Of a stretch of DNA of 64,000 nt, positions 16,271-25,429 are shown one piece after another. The stretch's first letter is position 1. Every line of letters begins with the position of its first letter. Origin of the DNA: JALZVT01 sp964611345 (GTDB lineage: Bacteria > Pseudomonadota > Gammaproteobacteria > Pseudomonadales > Azotimanducaceae); contig CAZSYU010000005.1 in assembly GCA_964611345.1 (NCBI GenBank), positions 1-64,000 on the forward strand. The letters run 5' to 3'. A program made the position numbers and the translations under genes. Below the pieces are notes generated by a model. That model did no database searches and was not told the origin of the DNA. It saw only the letters and a list, made by a program, of their open reading frames with translations.

Positions 16271-17608
16271 ATGCAGTTTCAGGATCAGCTTAGCGGTGTA
16301 ATTCACGCCCTCGACGAAGGTTCGCTTGGTGAAACCCGAGTATTACTAACCGCAATGCGTGCGCCTGAGCTCGCCCACCTGCTCGAGTCCATGCCCTCCA
16401 AACCACGCCGCGTGGTCTGGGAGCTACTGCAGGAAGAACGTGCCAACCAGGTACTGCAACACTTACACGAAGACGTGCGGGCCGACTTTTTGGCGTCAAT
16501 GGACACTCAACAGCTACTGGCGGCGGCTGATGACTTGGCAACAGACGATTTCGCGGACATATTGCAGGCGCTACCGCACACCATCAGTCAACAACTACTG
16601 AACGCACTCGACGCCGCCGACCGCGCGCGAGTAGAGGCGGTGCTGTCGTATCCGGAAGACAGCGCCGGCGGCCTGATGAATACCGACACGATCACGGTCC
16701 GGCCCCGTCACTCTCTGGAACTAGTGCTGCGTTACCTGCGCCGTCTGCACGAGCTGCCAGAAATGACAGACGCGCTGATTGTAGTGAACTCCCGGGACAA
16801 GCTGGTTGGCGTTCTGCCCCTGTCAAAGTTGGTGACTTCTGATCCGTCAGTAACCGTCCGCGAAGTTATGGATACCGAACTCCAACCCATTCCCGTGGAC
16901 TCGCCTGATACCGAGGTAGCACGAGAATTCGCAGAAAAAGATCTGGTGTCCGCCCCCGTGGTTGATGCAGACGGCCGCCTGCTTGGACGCATCACGGTTG
17001 ATGACGTGGTTGACGTAATCATCGAAGACGCTGACGAAGCCGTGCTGGCTCGCGCAGGCCTCGACACCGACGAAGACACCTTCGCGCCCATATGGCGATC
17101 TACTCAGCGACGCGCTATCTGGCTAGGCATCAATCTGATCACGGCATTTATGGCAGCGGCTGTTATCAATCTATTCAATGAAACCATTGCCAAGGTCGTG
17201 GCACTGGCGGTGCTCATGCCAATAGTTGCGAGTATGGGCGGCATTGCCGGCACCCAAACCCTCACACTGGTAATCCGCGGTCGCGCGCTCGAACAGATTC
17301 ATCGCACCAATCTGTTCTGGTTTTTAAATCGAGAACTCGTAGTAGCCCTGCTAAACGGTCTGCTGTGGGCAAGCGTTGTCGGACTCGCCGCAGCGTTGGC
17401 CTTTCAGGACCAAACGCTCGGTCTTGTCATTGCCGTTGCAGTCATCGCCAACATGGTCCTTGCAGCATTGTCGGGCGCACTGCTGCCCGTAGTGTTGGAG
17501 CGTCTCAATATCGACCCGGCCATCGCAGGCGGGGTTATTCTTACAACCATTACCGACGTGGCGGGCTTCTTCTTGTTTCTGGGCCTCGCAACCTGGGTTT
17601 ACGGCTAG
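16271..17608 (+). CDS. mgtE: Magnesium transporter MgtE
   Basis: 445 residues: MgtE_N superhelical domain (about 1-130, with YPEDSAGGLMNTD at its end), two CBS domains (about 135-250), a connecting helix and five C-terminal membrane helices containing VLMPIVASMGGIAGTQTLTL, the ion-pore signature. Channels of this type gate Mg2+ entry in response to cytosolic Mg2+ bound at the N and CBS domains. It starts 9 bases after ptsO and runs towards pmbA. The link to the PTS genes is by position only. Confidence 0.95.
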   Translation: MQFQDQLSGVIHALDEGSLGETRVLLTAMRAPELAHLLESMPSKPRRVVWELLQEERANQVLQHLHEDVRADFLASMDTQQLLAAADDLATDDFADILQALPHTISQQLLNALDAADRARVEAVLSYPEDSAGGLMNTDTITVRPRHSLELVLRYLRRLHELPEMTDALIVVNSRDKLVGVLPLSKLVTSDPSVTVREVMDTELQPIPVDSPDTEVAREFAEKDLVSAPVVDADGRLLGRITVDDVVDVIIEDADEAVLARAGLDTDEDTFAPIWRSTQRRAIWLGINLITAFMAAAVINLFNETIAKVVALAVLMPIVASMGGIAGTQTLTLVIRGRALEQIHRTNLFWFLNRELVVALLNGLLWASVVGLAAALAFQDQTLGLVIAVAVIANMVLAALSGALLPVVLERLNIDPAIAGGVILTTITDVAGFFLFLGLATWVYG

Positions 17609-17636
17609 ATCAAATTAAGTCTGGGCCTTCGCTCGC

Positions 17637-19001
17637 TCAACCCGCCGCGACCATCATCTCCTCAAGCAACACACTGCCGCAGCGAACGTTACCGCGCAGA
17701 TCGACATCATCCCCGAAGGCCACAATATTGCGCAGCATATCCTGCAGAGTGCCTGCAATGGTGATCTCTTCAACCGGGTGCACAATCTGCCCGTTCTCGA
17801 CCCAAAATCCCGCAGCCCCGCGAGAGTAATCACCGGTTAAAAGGTTAACGCCCTGCCCCATCAACTCGGTAACAAACACTCCTGTGCCGAGCTCTTGCAA
17901 CAAGTCAGCAAAAGGCAACGTGCGGGCGTCTACGTGCAGATTGCGCACACCACCAGAGTTCGCTGTCGTTTCAAGACCAAGCCGACGTGCAGAGTAAGTA
18001 CCCATCACGTAGTTTTGCACCACTCCGTCTTTGATGAAGGCCTGCGCCCGCGTCGCAACGCCATCGCCGTCGTACGCCGCACTGCCCATAGCACGGGGCA
18101 AAAACGGATCCTCTCGCAGCGTGATGTGCGGACTCAAAACCGTGTTACCAATGCTATCCAACAAAAAAGACGACTTGCGATATTGCGCAGAACCGCTGAT
18201 TGCCGACATCACGTTGCCCACCAATCCAATGGCCAGATTAGGCGCCAACATCACCGGATAACGACCGGTCGCAATAGGTCGACTGCCGAGACGCGCAACT
18301 GTTCGTTGCGCTGCTGTTAAACCCACCTCTTCGGCACTCAGCAAGTCACTGGCTTTACGCGCAACGGTGTACCAGTAATCGCGCTGCATGCCATCGTTGT
18401 CCTGACCGATAACCATGCAACTCATCGATGCTCGCGAGGCACTGCTGGCGGCAATAAAGCCGTGACTATTGCCATAGGCACGGGACCCAACATGGGCGTT
18501 TACAGACGCCCCTTCTGTGTTGGTAATACGGGAATCGTGTGCAAGCGCAGCACCTTCACAGGCCACAGCCATCGTACTCGCTTGATCTACTTCCGGTATC
18601 CAGGGGTGGAGCAAATCCAGATCCGGAAACTCTGTCGCCATCAACTCGGCAGCGGCCAAACCACTGCAAGGATCAGGCTGGGTGAACTTTGCGATGTTAC
18701 AGGCCGCACGCACGGTCTCAACAATCGCCTCATCGCGATCATCTGCGGTGCTGGCACTGCCTTTACACACGCCATCTGCGGTGTGTCTGTACACGGTTAC
18801 GCCAAAGCCGCGCTCCTGGGTGTATTCCACCGTCTCAATCTCACCGCGCCGCACGTTAACCGAAAGCCCGCGGTCGCTACTGGCTGACGCCTCAACCGAG
18901 TCAGCCCCTTGCGCCTTAGCCTCGTTAACAATGCGCTCGACAAGAGTGCTCAGATGAGCCTCCACGCCGCTATGATCGTAATCCGAAGTATTCTCAGACA
19001 T
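17637..19001 (-). CDS. pmbA: Metalloprotease PmbA/TldE
   Basis: 454 residues. Partner of TldD in a heterodimeric protease that trims peptide antibiotics (microcin B17, CcdA in E. coli). It has the PmbA/TldD N-terminal domain (ADSVEASASSDRGLSVNVRRG) and the C-terminal region with GLVGNVMSAISGSAQYRKSS but, as expected for this subunit, no HExxxH. I chose the ATG at 19001 (MSENTSDYDHSG), preceded by AGGA; the frame itself reaches 19115 inside yjgA. It diverges from yjgA with only 26 bases between the starts. Confidence 0.94.
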   Translation of the reverse strand: MSENTSDYDHSGVEAHLSTLVERIVNEAKAQGADSVEASASSDRGLSVNVRRGEIETVEYTQERGFGVTVYRHTADGVCKGSASTADDRDEAIVETVRAACNIAKFTQPDPCSGLAAAELMATEFPDLDLLHPWIPEVDQASTMAVACEGAALAHDSRITNTEGASVNAHVGSRAYGNSHGFIAASSASRASMSCMVIGQDNDGMQRDYWYTVARKASDLLSAEEVGLTAAQRTVARLGSRPIATGRYPVMLAPNLAIGLVGNVMSAISGSAQYRKSSFLLDSIGNTVLSPHITLREDPFLPRAMGSAAYDGDGVATRAQAFIKDGVVQNYVMGTYSARRLGLETTANSGGVRNLHVDARTLPFADLLQELGTGVFVTELMGQGVNLLTGDYSRGAAGFWVENGQIVHPVEEITIAGTLQDMLRNIVAFGDDVDLRGNVRCGSVLLEEMMVAAG

Positions 19002-19027
19002 GCTGTCCAGTCCTATACAATTCACAA

Positions 19028-19639
19028 ATGGCTCGATCAAAACGCAACCCACCGAACCCCTCACCAGAGACTGGAGCACACCAGCCATCAGCACAGTTAA
19101 AGCGCGATGCGGCAAATCTCACCGAGGAAGAGTTCATAGCGGCAGCGGCCGCTGAAGAAGCACACAACAGCAAGTCTGCAAGAAAACGCGAAGCAGACGC
19201 ACTGAAAGCGCTCGGCATGCAGCTGGCTGAGCTCAGCCCCAACCAACTCAGAGAGCTTGAGTTACCTGAACAGCTAGCCACTGCGATCACCACGTACCAA
19301 AAAATCAAGAGCAACAGCGCCAAACGCCGGCAACGTCAGTTTATCGGCGGTCTGCTGCGCAAGGACACCGAAGAGGCTGACGCCATACGGGCACGCTACC
19401 TTGCCATTACCAAACACGACGCTGCTGCCAAACGTATCCATCATGGGCTTGAAAACTGGCGCGAACGGCTCATTGCAGACGACCAGGCGCTAACCGGATT
19501 TTTAAACGAATATCCAGGGGCATCGGCCCAGGAGCTGCGCGTACTCATGCGCCGCGCTCGCAGCGCGAAAGATGACAAACAAAAAAAGTTGGCCACCCGT
19601 GCGTTGTATCGAAAACTAGCAGACATCATTCAGGCCTGA
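19028..19639 (+). CDS. yjgA: Ribosome maturation protein YjgA/DarP (DUF615)
   Basis: 203 residues, highly charged and mostly helical, the DUF615 family; in E. coli DarP helps late maturation of the 50S subunit. Recognisable segments are KRDAANLTEEEFIAAAAAEE, ALKALGMQLAELSPNQL and RQRQFIGGLLRKD. It is divergent from pmbA, as in E. coli, and its stop overlaps the tldD stop region by 10 bases tail to tail. Confidence 0.93.
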   Translation: MARSKRNPPNPSPETGAHQPSAQLKRDAANLTEEEFIAAAAAEEAHNSKSARKREADALKALGMQLAELSPNQLRELELPEQLATAITTYQKIKSNSAKRRQRQFIGGLLRKDTEEADAIRARYLAITKHDAAAKRIHHGLENWRERLIADDQALTGFLNEYPGASAQELRVLMRRARSAKDDKQKKLATRALYRKLADIIQA

Positions 19640-21075
19640 GTACCGCCAACCGTGACCTCATCGATGAGCAATGTGGGTTGACCTACGCCCACGGGTACAC
19701 TTTGACCATCCTTGCCGCACACACCAACACCCGAATCGAGCGCTAAATCACTACCCACCATCGACACGCGATTCATAACATCGGGACCGTTGCCGATTAA
19801 GGTTGCTCCGCGCACGGGCACCGTTGCCTTGCCATCTTCGATGAGATAGGCCTCTGTTGAAGAAAACACAAACCGACCTGAGGTGATATCGACCTGCCCA
19901 CCACCAAAGTTCACTGCGTAGATTCCGCTCTTGACCGACGCAATAATTTCTTCCGGATCATGTTCACCAGCCAACATGAACGTATTGGTCATGCGAGGCA
20001 TCGGCATATGAGCATACGACTGCCGCCGGGCATTGCCGGTACTCGTAGTGTTCATCAACCCGGCATTGAGTTTGTCTTGCAGATAACCTTTGAGAATTCC
20101 ATTTTCAATCAGCACCGTGCGCTGCGTGGGCGTACCTTCGTCATCGGTGGTCAGAGACCCGCGACGGTCTGCGAGTGTCCCGTCATCGACGATCGTGCAG
20201 TGCTTGGAAGCCACTTGTTCACCGACGCGATTGGCGTATGACGAACTGCCCTTGCGATTAAAGTCGCCTTCCAGACCATGTCCCACAGCCTCGTGCAACA
20301 GCACCGCGGGCCAACCGGGTCCAAGTACAACGGGCATGGGACCCGCCGGTGCATCAATGGCCTCGAGGTTTACCAGCGCCATGCGTACAGCTTCGCGCGC
20401 GTAGTCAAAGCAGCGCTCATCATCCAGCAACCAACCCAGTTCCCGCCGACCGCCACCACCAGAAGAGCCGCGCTCACGCCGCCCCTGATCTTCCACAATC
20501 ACCGAGACATCCAGGCGGATCAATGGGCGAATATCGCCAGCCATCACACCATCACTGGACAACACCAACGAGGTGTCGGCATTGCACGACAACCGCACGT
20601 TCACTTCTATGACTCTGGGGTCGGCCTTACGTGCCACGGCTTCCACTTGCCGCAGCAGGTCTACCTTGGTTGCCTCATCAAGCCCGGCGATCGGATCCAG
20701 CGCCACAAACCGGCTCTCGGCGGTAACTCGACTTGCTGCCCGCACGTGACCGCTCTGCCCACTCCTTGCAATGCCACGCGCCGCCTTCGCGGCATCTAGC
20801 AGTGCGGGCAACTCAATGCTGTCTGCGTAGGCAAAGCCGGTTTTTTCGCCGCTGACCGCTCGCACACCCACCCCACGATCGACAGAAAACGCCCCATCCT
20901 TCACCTTGCCGTCTTCCAGCGCCCAACTTTCAGATCTGGTGTGCTGAAAATACAGCTCGCCAAGATCCAGCGAATGACTCATAAGCTCGGCCATAGCCGT
21001 ATCGAGCTGGGCATCAGACAGCCCGCTATCCGCTATTAGTTGGTCATAGGCGACAGATAGTCGTGATGCTCCCAT
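19630..21075 (-). CDS. tldD: Metalloprotease TldD
   Basis: 481 residues, identical in length to E. coli TldD. The zinc site HEAVGHGLEGD is intact, followed by GSSSYANRVGEQVASKHCT. With PmbA it forms the TldD/TldE protease, in which this is the catalytic subunit. ATG at 21075 (MGASRLSVAYDQL) is chosen over upstream in-frame starts at the yhdP end. The arrangement tldD-yjgA-pmbA puts both protease subunits within 3.5 kb, separated by one gene on the other strand. Confidence 0.95.
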   Translation of the reverse strand: MGASRLSVAYDQLIADSGLSDAQLDTAMAELMSHSLDLGELYFQHTRSESWALEDGKVKDGAFSVDRGVGVRAVSGEKTGFAYADSIELPALLDAAKAARGIARSGQSGHVRAASRVTAESRFVALDPIAGLDEATKVDLLRQVEAVARKADPRVIEVNVRLSCNADTSLVLSSDGVMAGDIRPLIRLDVSVIVEDQGRRERGSSGGGGRRELGWLLDDERCFDYAREAVRMALVNLEAIDAPAGPMPVVLGPGWPAVLLHEAVGHGLEGDFNRKGSSSYANRVGEQVASKHCTIVDDGTLADRRGSLTTDDEGTPTQRTVLIENGILKGYLQDKLNAGLMNTTSTGNARRQSYAHMPMPRMTNTFMLAGEHDPEEIIASVKSGIYAVNFGGGQVDITSGRFVFSSTEAYLIEDGKATVPVRGATLIGNGPDVMNRVSMVGSDLALDSGVGVCGKDGQSVPVGVGQPTLLIDEVTVGGTQA

Positions 21076-21141
21076 GGTGGGCCATCTCCTTACAAAGCGC
21101 GACGCTGCGCATAACGGGTTTACCAGCGGCCCTGAGGCCAA

Positions 21142-24100
21142 CTAGGGATACATGGTTAATTTTGCCTGAGTGCGACGTTCCGGGCTATCGATGCCCAGCA
21201 ACACCTCGGCCCCGGGGTCCAGTTCAATCGGCGCAGGCACAGGCGACTCAGGCAAGATGGGCTCGGGTAAGCCTGACTCCGGGACATCAGGGTTCGCTGC
21301 TGGTGGTGGTGCCGCTGCCGGTAGATCGGCTTCAACGCTATCTACCACCACGTCATCGTCTAGCAACTCGTCACTCGCTCGCAACTCGTCGTCTGCCAGC
21401 AATTCGTCGTCTGCTACGGTATTTTCCATGGACCGATCAAACACGCTGACCAGCTCCAGCTTGGGGTCGTCCATATTACCGGTAATACGGTATTTGGCAC
21501 TCGACAGTTCCTTAATGGGCTTGCGCAGTATGCGCTCTCCCAACAAAACACCAATTCCTACAACCGGGTTGGCCAACGCAAGGTAAGCACCAAGCCACGG
21601 TAAGCTCTTGTTCACCGGCAAGGTAACAACCATCTCGTTGTCGAGTTGGCCGTTCGCCATATCGATCCGTCCATTCACCTTGAAATCACCACCGGTGCCA
21701 TCAACTTTCAATGGCTGCACGAAGGTCAGAGTCCCATCATCCAGCGCAGTCAACGAATGGACCTTTTCAAAACTGATACCGCGACCAAACACATCTTTAA
21801 AATTCAGACTCATACGCTTGGCTATCGCGTTGAAATTGAGCAGGCTGAAGATCCGCAAGGCGTTGTTGCCACTGGTGACATCGAGGAACCTGCCCTCGCG
21901 CACGGTAACCTCTGCATCACCCCTGGTCTGCAGCAGTTCGAAGTTAAGCGGCGAGCCAACCCAGCTTACATCGAGCTGAGTTTCCATAGACTCCGATGCG
22001 ATCGAGCGTGCATAACCCCAGGCTTCCAGCACATCGCCCATGTCTTCTGCCACAAGAGTCCCGGCAAATGTCGTCCGATTATCGGCCCGGATCCAGCGCA
22101 CACCATCGGGTGCAGTGAGCGCCAGATTTTTTACCTGTGCATTTAATTCGTTAAAAGCGACACCCTCGTCTTCACGGGCAATTCGGAACGCCCAGCGGCC
22201 ATAGTCCTCGCCATCAACCCGCAGCGCATCAATACGCACCTGCATGTCTGGCAGAGTGTCCATCATCGCCGGATCTATGGGGTCAATAATCGGTTCGTTG
22301 GCGGCGGTTACTTGTGGCTCTTGCTCCAAGTTTTGGGCTTCTTTGGCAGCAACAAGAGTCCCGTCAGACGCGACCGGCTCCGCAGTCGGAACGTAATCGG
22401 GGCTTTCATAAATAAACTCCGAAAGTACCAACTCTGTCAGTTCCACTTCTGGCACCAGCAGCGAACCCGTTGCAAACTCAGACGCAAAATCAAGCTGCAG
22501 CCTTGAGTCGTCGCTACTGCCAGACAGCGTCATGTTTGGCAATTGCACTTTACCCAGCGTCGCCACACCAATGGCAAGATCGGCAATTTCATAAGGAGGC
22601 AATTCGACCGAACTCTCGCCCCCTGCCCACTGTGCAATATCAGCACTGGCAATGTAGCCATCAATCCTGATCGGCCCGTTCACTCCATCCCAATCGGCAG
22701 CAGCTCCCGAGGCACCAAGAAGTCGCATGTGACCGCCACTGATACCTTCGTCGGCAATACCCAGATCCGCATCGAGCAGGCCGCGATACAGCAGGTTCGC
22801 CCGCTGCCGGGTGTCACCAAAGCTCACAGAGACTACCGTAAGCGCGCGTTCATCCGCCTGTTTGCCCAGTGGCGCAGGCAGATTGATTTGCGCACCCTGC
22901 AACTCTGTCTCGACGACCAGCGATGGCAATACGCCAGTATCCGTTTCGGTGCTGTACACCGCGCCGAAATCAAAGAGGCCGTCAACCACTGGGGATTTAT
23001 CGAGACCAATAAGTGGCCACATGTCATCCGAGTGCATCTCGCCCGACAGGTCAAAGTCCAGCCGCCGTGGCGCAAATCGTTCCGGCGCTCCGGCAGGCGG
23101 CGCCGTTAACCGGGTGCTGCTAATGCCCATCTGCATCGCCCGTCCAAACAGCGTGCCTTTGATGTTCGTGCCGGTGAGATTGTAGGGATAGCCGTAATTC
23201 AGGTCGCCGCGCAGATCGTCAAACTGAAGGCCTGCTTCTGGCATGCCGAAGGTCGTACCCTGCAATTTTCCCTGCGCCTGCATTCGCACGCGAGGGTCAA
23301 GTTCGCCACCCGCCCGATCATCCAACGGCAGATCCAGGGTTAAATCGAGCTGCATCTGGCCATCAGCCCACCAATCAGCCGCTATAAAATCCATTGATTC
23401 GCGCAGAGGCGTTGTTCGGATAAATTCCAGACCCGTTGCCGCATCAAAACTGGCCCGCCCTTCAGCCACGACATGAGCGGCCCCCGCAGGTAGCCAGATT
23501 TTCATGTCTTGCAGGGCCATACCTGCAAGCACCGCACTACCAAGCTCAGCGTTAATGCTTTCGTGGGATACATGCACAAGTCCATCTGCATCAGTGATGC
23601 GCGGCCACTCCTTATTGAAAACGAGTTCGCCGTCGTGCATCTCCGCCTCCACCAGGTAACTACGCTTCATGTCACTTTCTTCTTCGCGCAAAGGACCGTG
23701 CATGACAAAACGAGGGGAAGATAAATCTGCGCGCAAACCGCTGCTCTCCAACCAGTCGAGCACTTTTCTGGGCAACTTGTAAGGGACGTAGGGCTCAATG
23801 TCTGAGAACTGGCCAGCGTTAGATTCGATAGCAAGGGTTATGTGGTTATTGGTCTTTGGTATTGTTGAAACCAGCGAAAAGCCACCCCGCGCATCCAAAT
23901 GACTATCTACAAGATGCAAGTTACTGCCTTGCAAACCAAAGTAGTCCTGACCGAAATACATCAGGATCTGCCCAGTCACCGAAGAATAGTCTTTTTCCTC
24001 GCGATACAACTGTGGGAAGCCGACCCGGGCATCAGCACCCAGCAAGCGTAATTGCAGATAGCTGGGTCCACCTGCAAACGACCCTTCCAGTTCCGCAACA

Positions 24101-25410
24101 GAAGGTACGCCGCCGACGCTTTGCATAAACACGTCGTGGAAATCACCCCCATAACCTATACCGCGTTCCTGGGACCAGCTGCCTAACATGTGAGTAAAGG
24201 TCCCGGTCATTCCGAGGCGCCTGATCCAGCGCGCGGTCGGCACCTCTTGCGGCAGCATATTGCCAACGACTGCGGTGATATCACCAACGTTCAATTGCGG
24301 CACCATAAATGTCACGGTACCGGGCGCAGAACTTGTGTCTGTGCTGGCATTTGTACTTGCGTTTGCGTCACTACCATTCCAGTTCAGGAGAGCGTCCCGA
24401 ACCTCCAGTACGCTATCTGCGCCTGACAACTGCAACGCACTAATCTGCAACGCTGCCGCACTACCATCATCTATCGACCAACCATCCGCCAACAAACTAA
24501 GTCCTGAGGTCCTACCGCCTGGCAAGCGCACTTCGCTTTCCAATAAACTGAGCGGGCCGCTAAAGCGCTCTCCTTGCAGGCGGAGTCGGCTCTCAAGCTT
24601 ACCCAGCTTCAAGTATTCAATGCCGACGAGCGCCGCCATCGAGTCACGCAACTCAAAGTTCTCCGAACGCAACACAGCGCCACCCTGGCGCTCACGAAAC
24701 CACAATGCCGCTTCTTCTACGTTGTACTCCGCCGTAAGGTCACAACTAACGCAACCATCAACATCGGCCAGTTTCAAAACACCGCGATGGCGGCCACCAA
24801 AATTGGAAAAGTTCAAATTTAGCGTCAGTTCACTGGGCGATACACCAAACCCACGCAACGCAACCGATGCTTCTAGCTCTAGTTGATCGCTGTGCCAAAG
24901 CAAACTTAGCCAGTCGAAATTATTCTCGATTGGTTTTCGCCCTTCTAGCGTCCAAACACCAGCCTCGTCCTGCACCAACGCCAATCTCACGCGCTCGGCA
25001 GCCGCGTTGTGAAACACAACACGATTGCGGGCCAAACTTTCAAGCGTGTCGACTTCAGCCCAGGTCGCACCAAGCTGCACGCCAGGCCCAGTCAGGCTCT
25101 CAACTCTTAGAATTGGATCAAAAAAGCGCCAATCACCAGAGAGTCCCTTGATGGCAATTCCATGCTCGCTAAGCGTCGCATTCAGGCGTGGCTCCAACCG
25201 TTCGAGGTTGGCGAATAAAATTCGGCCACCCAACTGGCCGATGGCACCGACTAACAGAATCACGGTAACGAGAATAAACAGCGGCCGGACAATATATGCC
25301 GCAATACCGACATCAGCCTCGACATAAGCCCCAACATTAGAACCAGCATTAACAGGCGCCGGCTCTGTAGTGGCTACCTGGCTGGGATTTGTAGGTGTCT
25401 GGTTATTCAT
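21142..25410 (-). CDS. yhdP: AsmA-like inter-membrane lipid transport protein YhdP
   Basis: 1422 residues. One N-terminal membrane helix (LFILVTVILLVGAIGQLGG), then a very long periplasmic beta-rich DUF3971/AsmA-like region; the conserved C-terminal part contains VTSGNNALRIFSLLNFNAIA and LVLPVNKSLPWLGAYLAL-like sequence. YhdP, TamB and YdbH bridge inner and outer membrane to move phospholipids, so it complements the Mla genes at the left of the window. After about residue 1330 there is an acidic and proline-rich tail not seen in E. coli YhdP. ATG 25410 follows the rng stop by 19 bases. Confidence 0.92.
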   Translation of the reverse strand: MNNQTPTNPSQVATTEPAPVNAGSNVGAYVEADVGIAAYIVRPLFILVTVILLVGAIGQLGGRILFANLERLEPRLNATLSEHGIAIKGLSGDWRFFDPILRVESLTGPGVQLGATWAEVDTLESLARNRVVFHNAAAERVRLALVQDEAGVWTLEGRKPIENNFDWLSLLWHSDQLELEASVALRGFGVSPSELTLNLNFSNFGGRHRGVLKLADVDGCVSCDLTAEYNVEEAALWFRERQGGAVLRSENFELRDSMAALVGIEYLKLGKLESRLRLQGERFSGPLSLLESEVRLPGGRTSGLSLLADGWSIDDGSAAALQISALQLSGADSVLEVRDALLNWNGSDANASTNASTDTSSAPGTVTFMVPQLNVGDITAVVGNMLPQEVPTARWIRRLGMTGTFTHMLGSWSQERGIGYGGDFHDVFMQSVGGVPSVAELEGSFAGGPSYLQLRLLGADARVGFPQLYREEKDYSSVTGQILMYFGQDYFGLQGSNLHLVDSHLDARGGFSLVSTIPKTNNHITLAIESNAGQFSDIEPYVPYKLPRKVLDWLESSGLRADLSSPRFVMHGPLREEESDMKRSYLVEAEMHDGELVFNKEWPRITDADGLVHVSHESINAELGSAVLAGMALQDMKIWLPAGAAHVVAEGRASFDAATGLEFIRTTPLRESMDFIAADWWADGQMQLDLTLDLPLDDRAGGELDPRVRMQAQGKLQGTTFGMPEAGLQFDDLRGDLNYGYPYNLTGTNIKGTLFGRAMQMGISSTRLTAPPAGAPERFAPRRLDFDLSGEMHSDDMWPLIGLDKSPVVDGLFDFGAVYSTETDTGVLPSLVVETELQGAQINLPAPLGKQADERALTVVSVSFGDTRQRANLLYRGLLDADLGIADEGISGGHMRLLGASGAAADWDGVNGPIRIDGYIASADIAQWAGGESSVELPPYEIADLAIGVATLGKVQLPNMTLSGSSDDSRLQLDFASEFATGSLLVPEVELTELVLSEFIYESPDYVPTAEPVASDGTLVAAKEAQNLEQEPQVTAANEPIIDPIDPAMMDTLPDMQVRIDALRVDGEDYGRWAFRIAREDEGVAFNELNAQVKNLALTAPDGVRWIRADNRTTFAGTLVAEDMGDVLEAWGYARSIASESMETQLDVSWVGSPLNFELLQTRGDAEVTVREGRFLDVTSGNNALRIFSLLNFNAIAKRMSLNFKDVFGRGISFEKVHSLTALDDGTLTFVQPLKVDGTGGDFKVNGRIDMANGQLDNEMVVTLPVNKSLPWLGAYLALANPVVGIGVLLGERILRKPIKELSSAKYRITGNMDDPKLELVSVFDRSMENTVADDELLADDELRASDELLDDDVVVDSVEADLPAAAPPPAANPDVPESGLPEPILPESPVPAPIELDPGAEVLLGIDSPERRTQAKLTMYP

Positions 25411-25429
25411 CAAAAAGTGAACCGACCGC

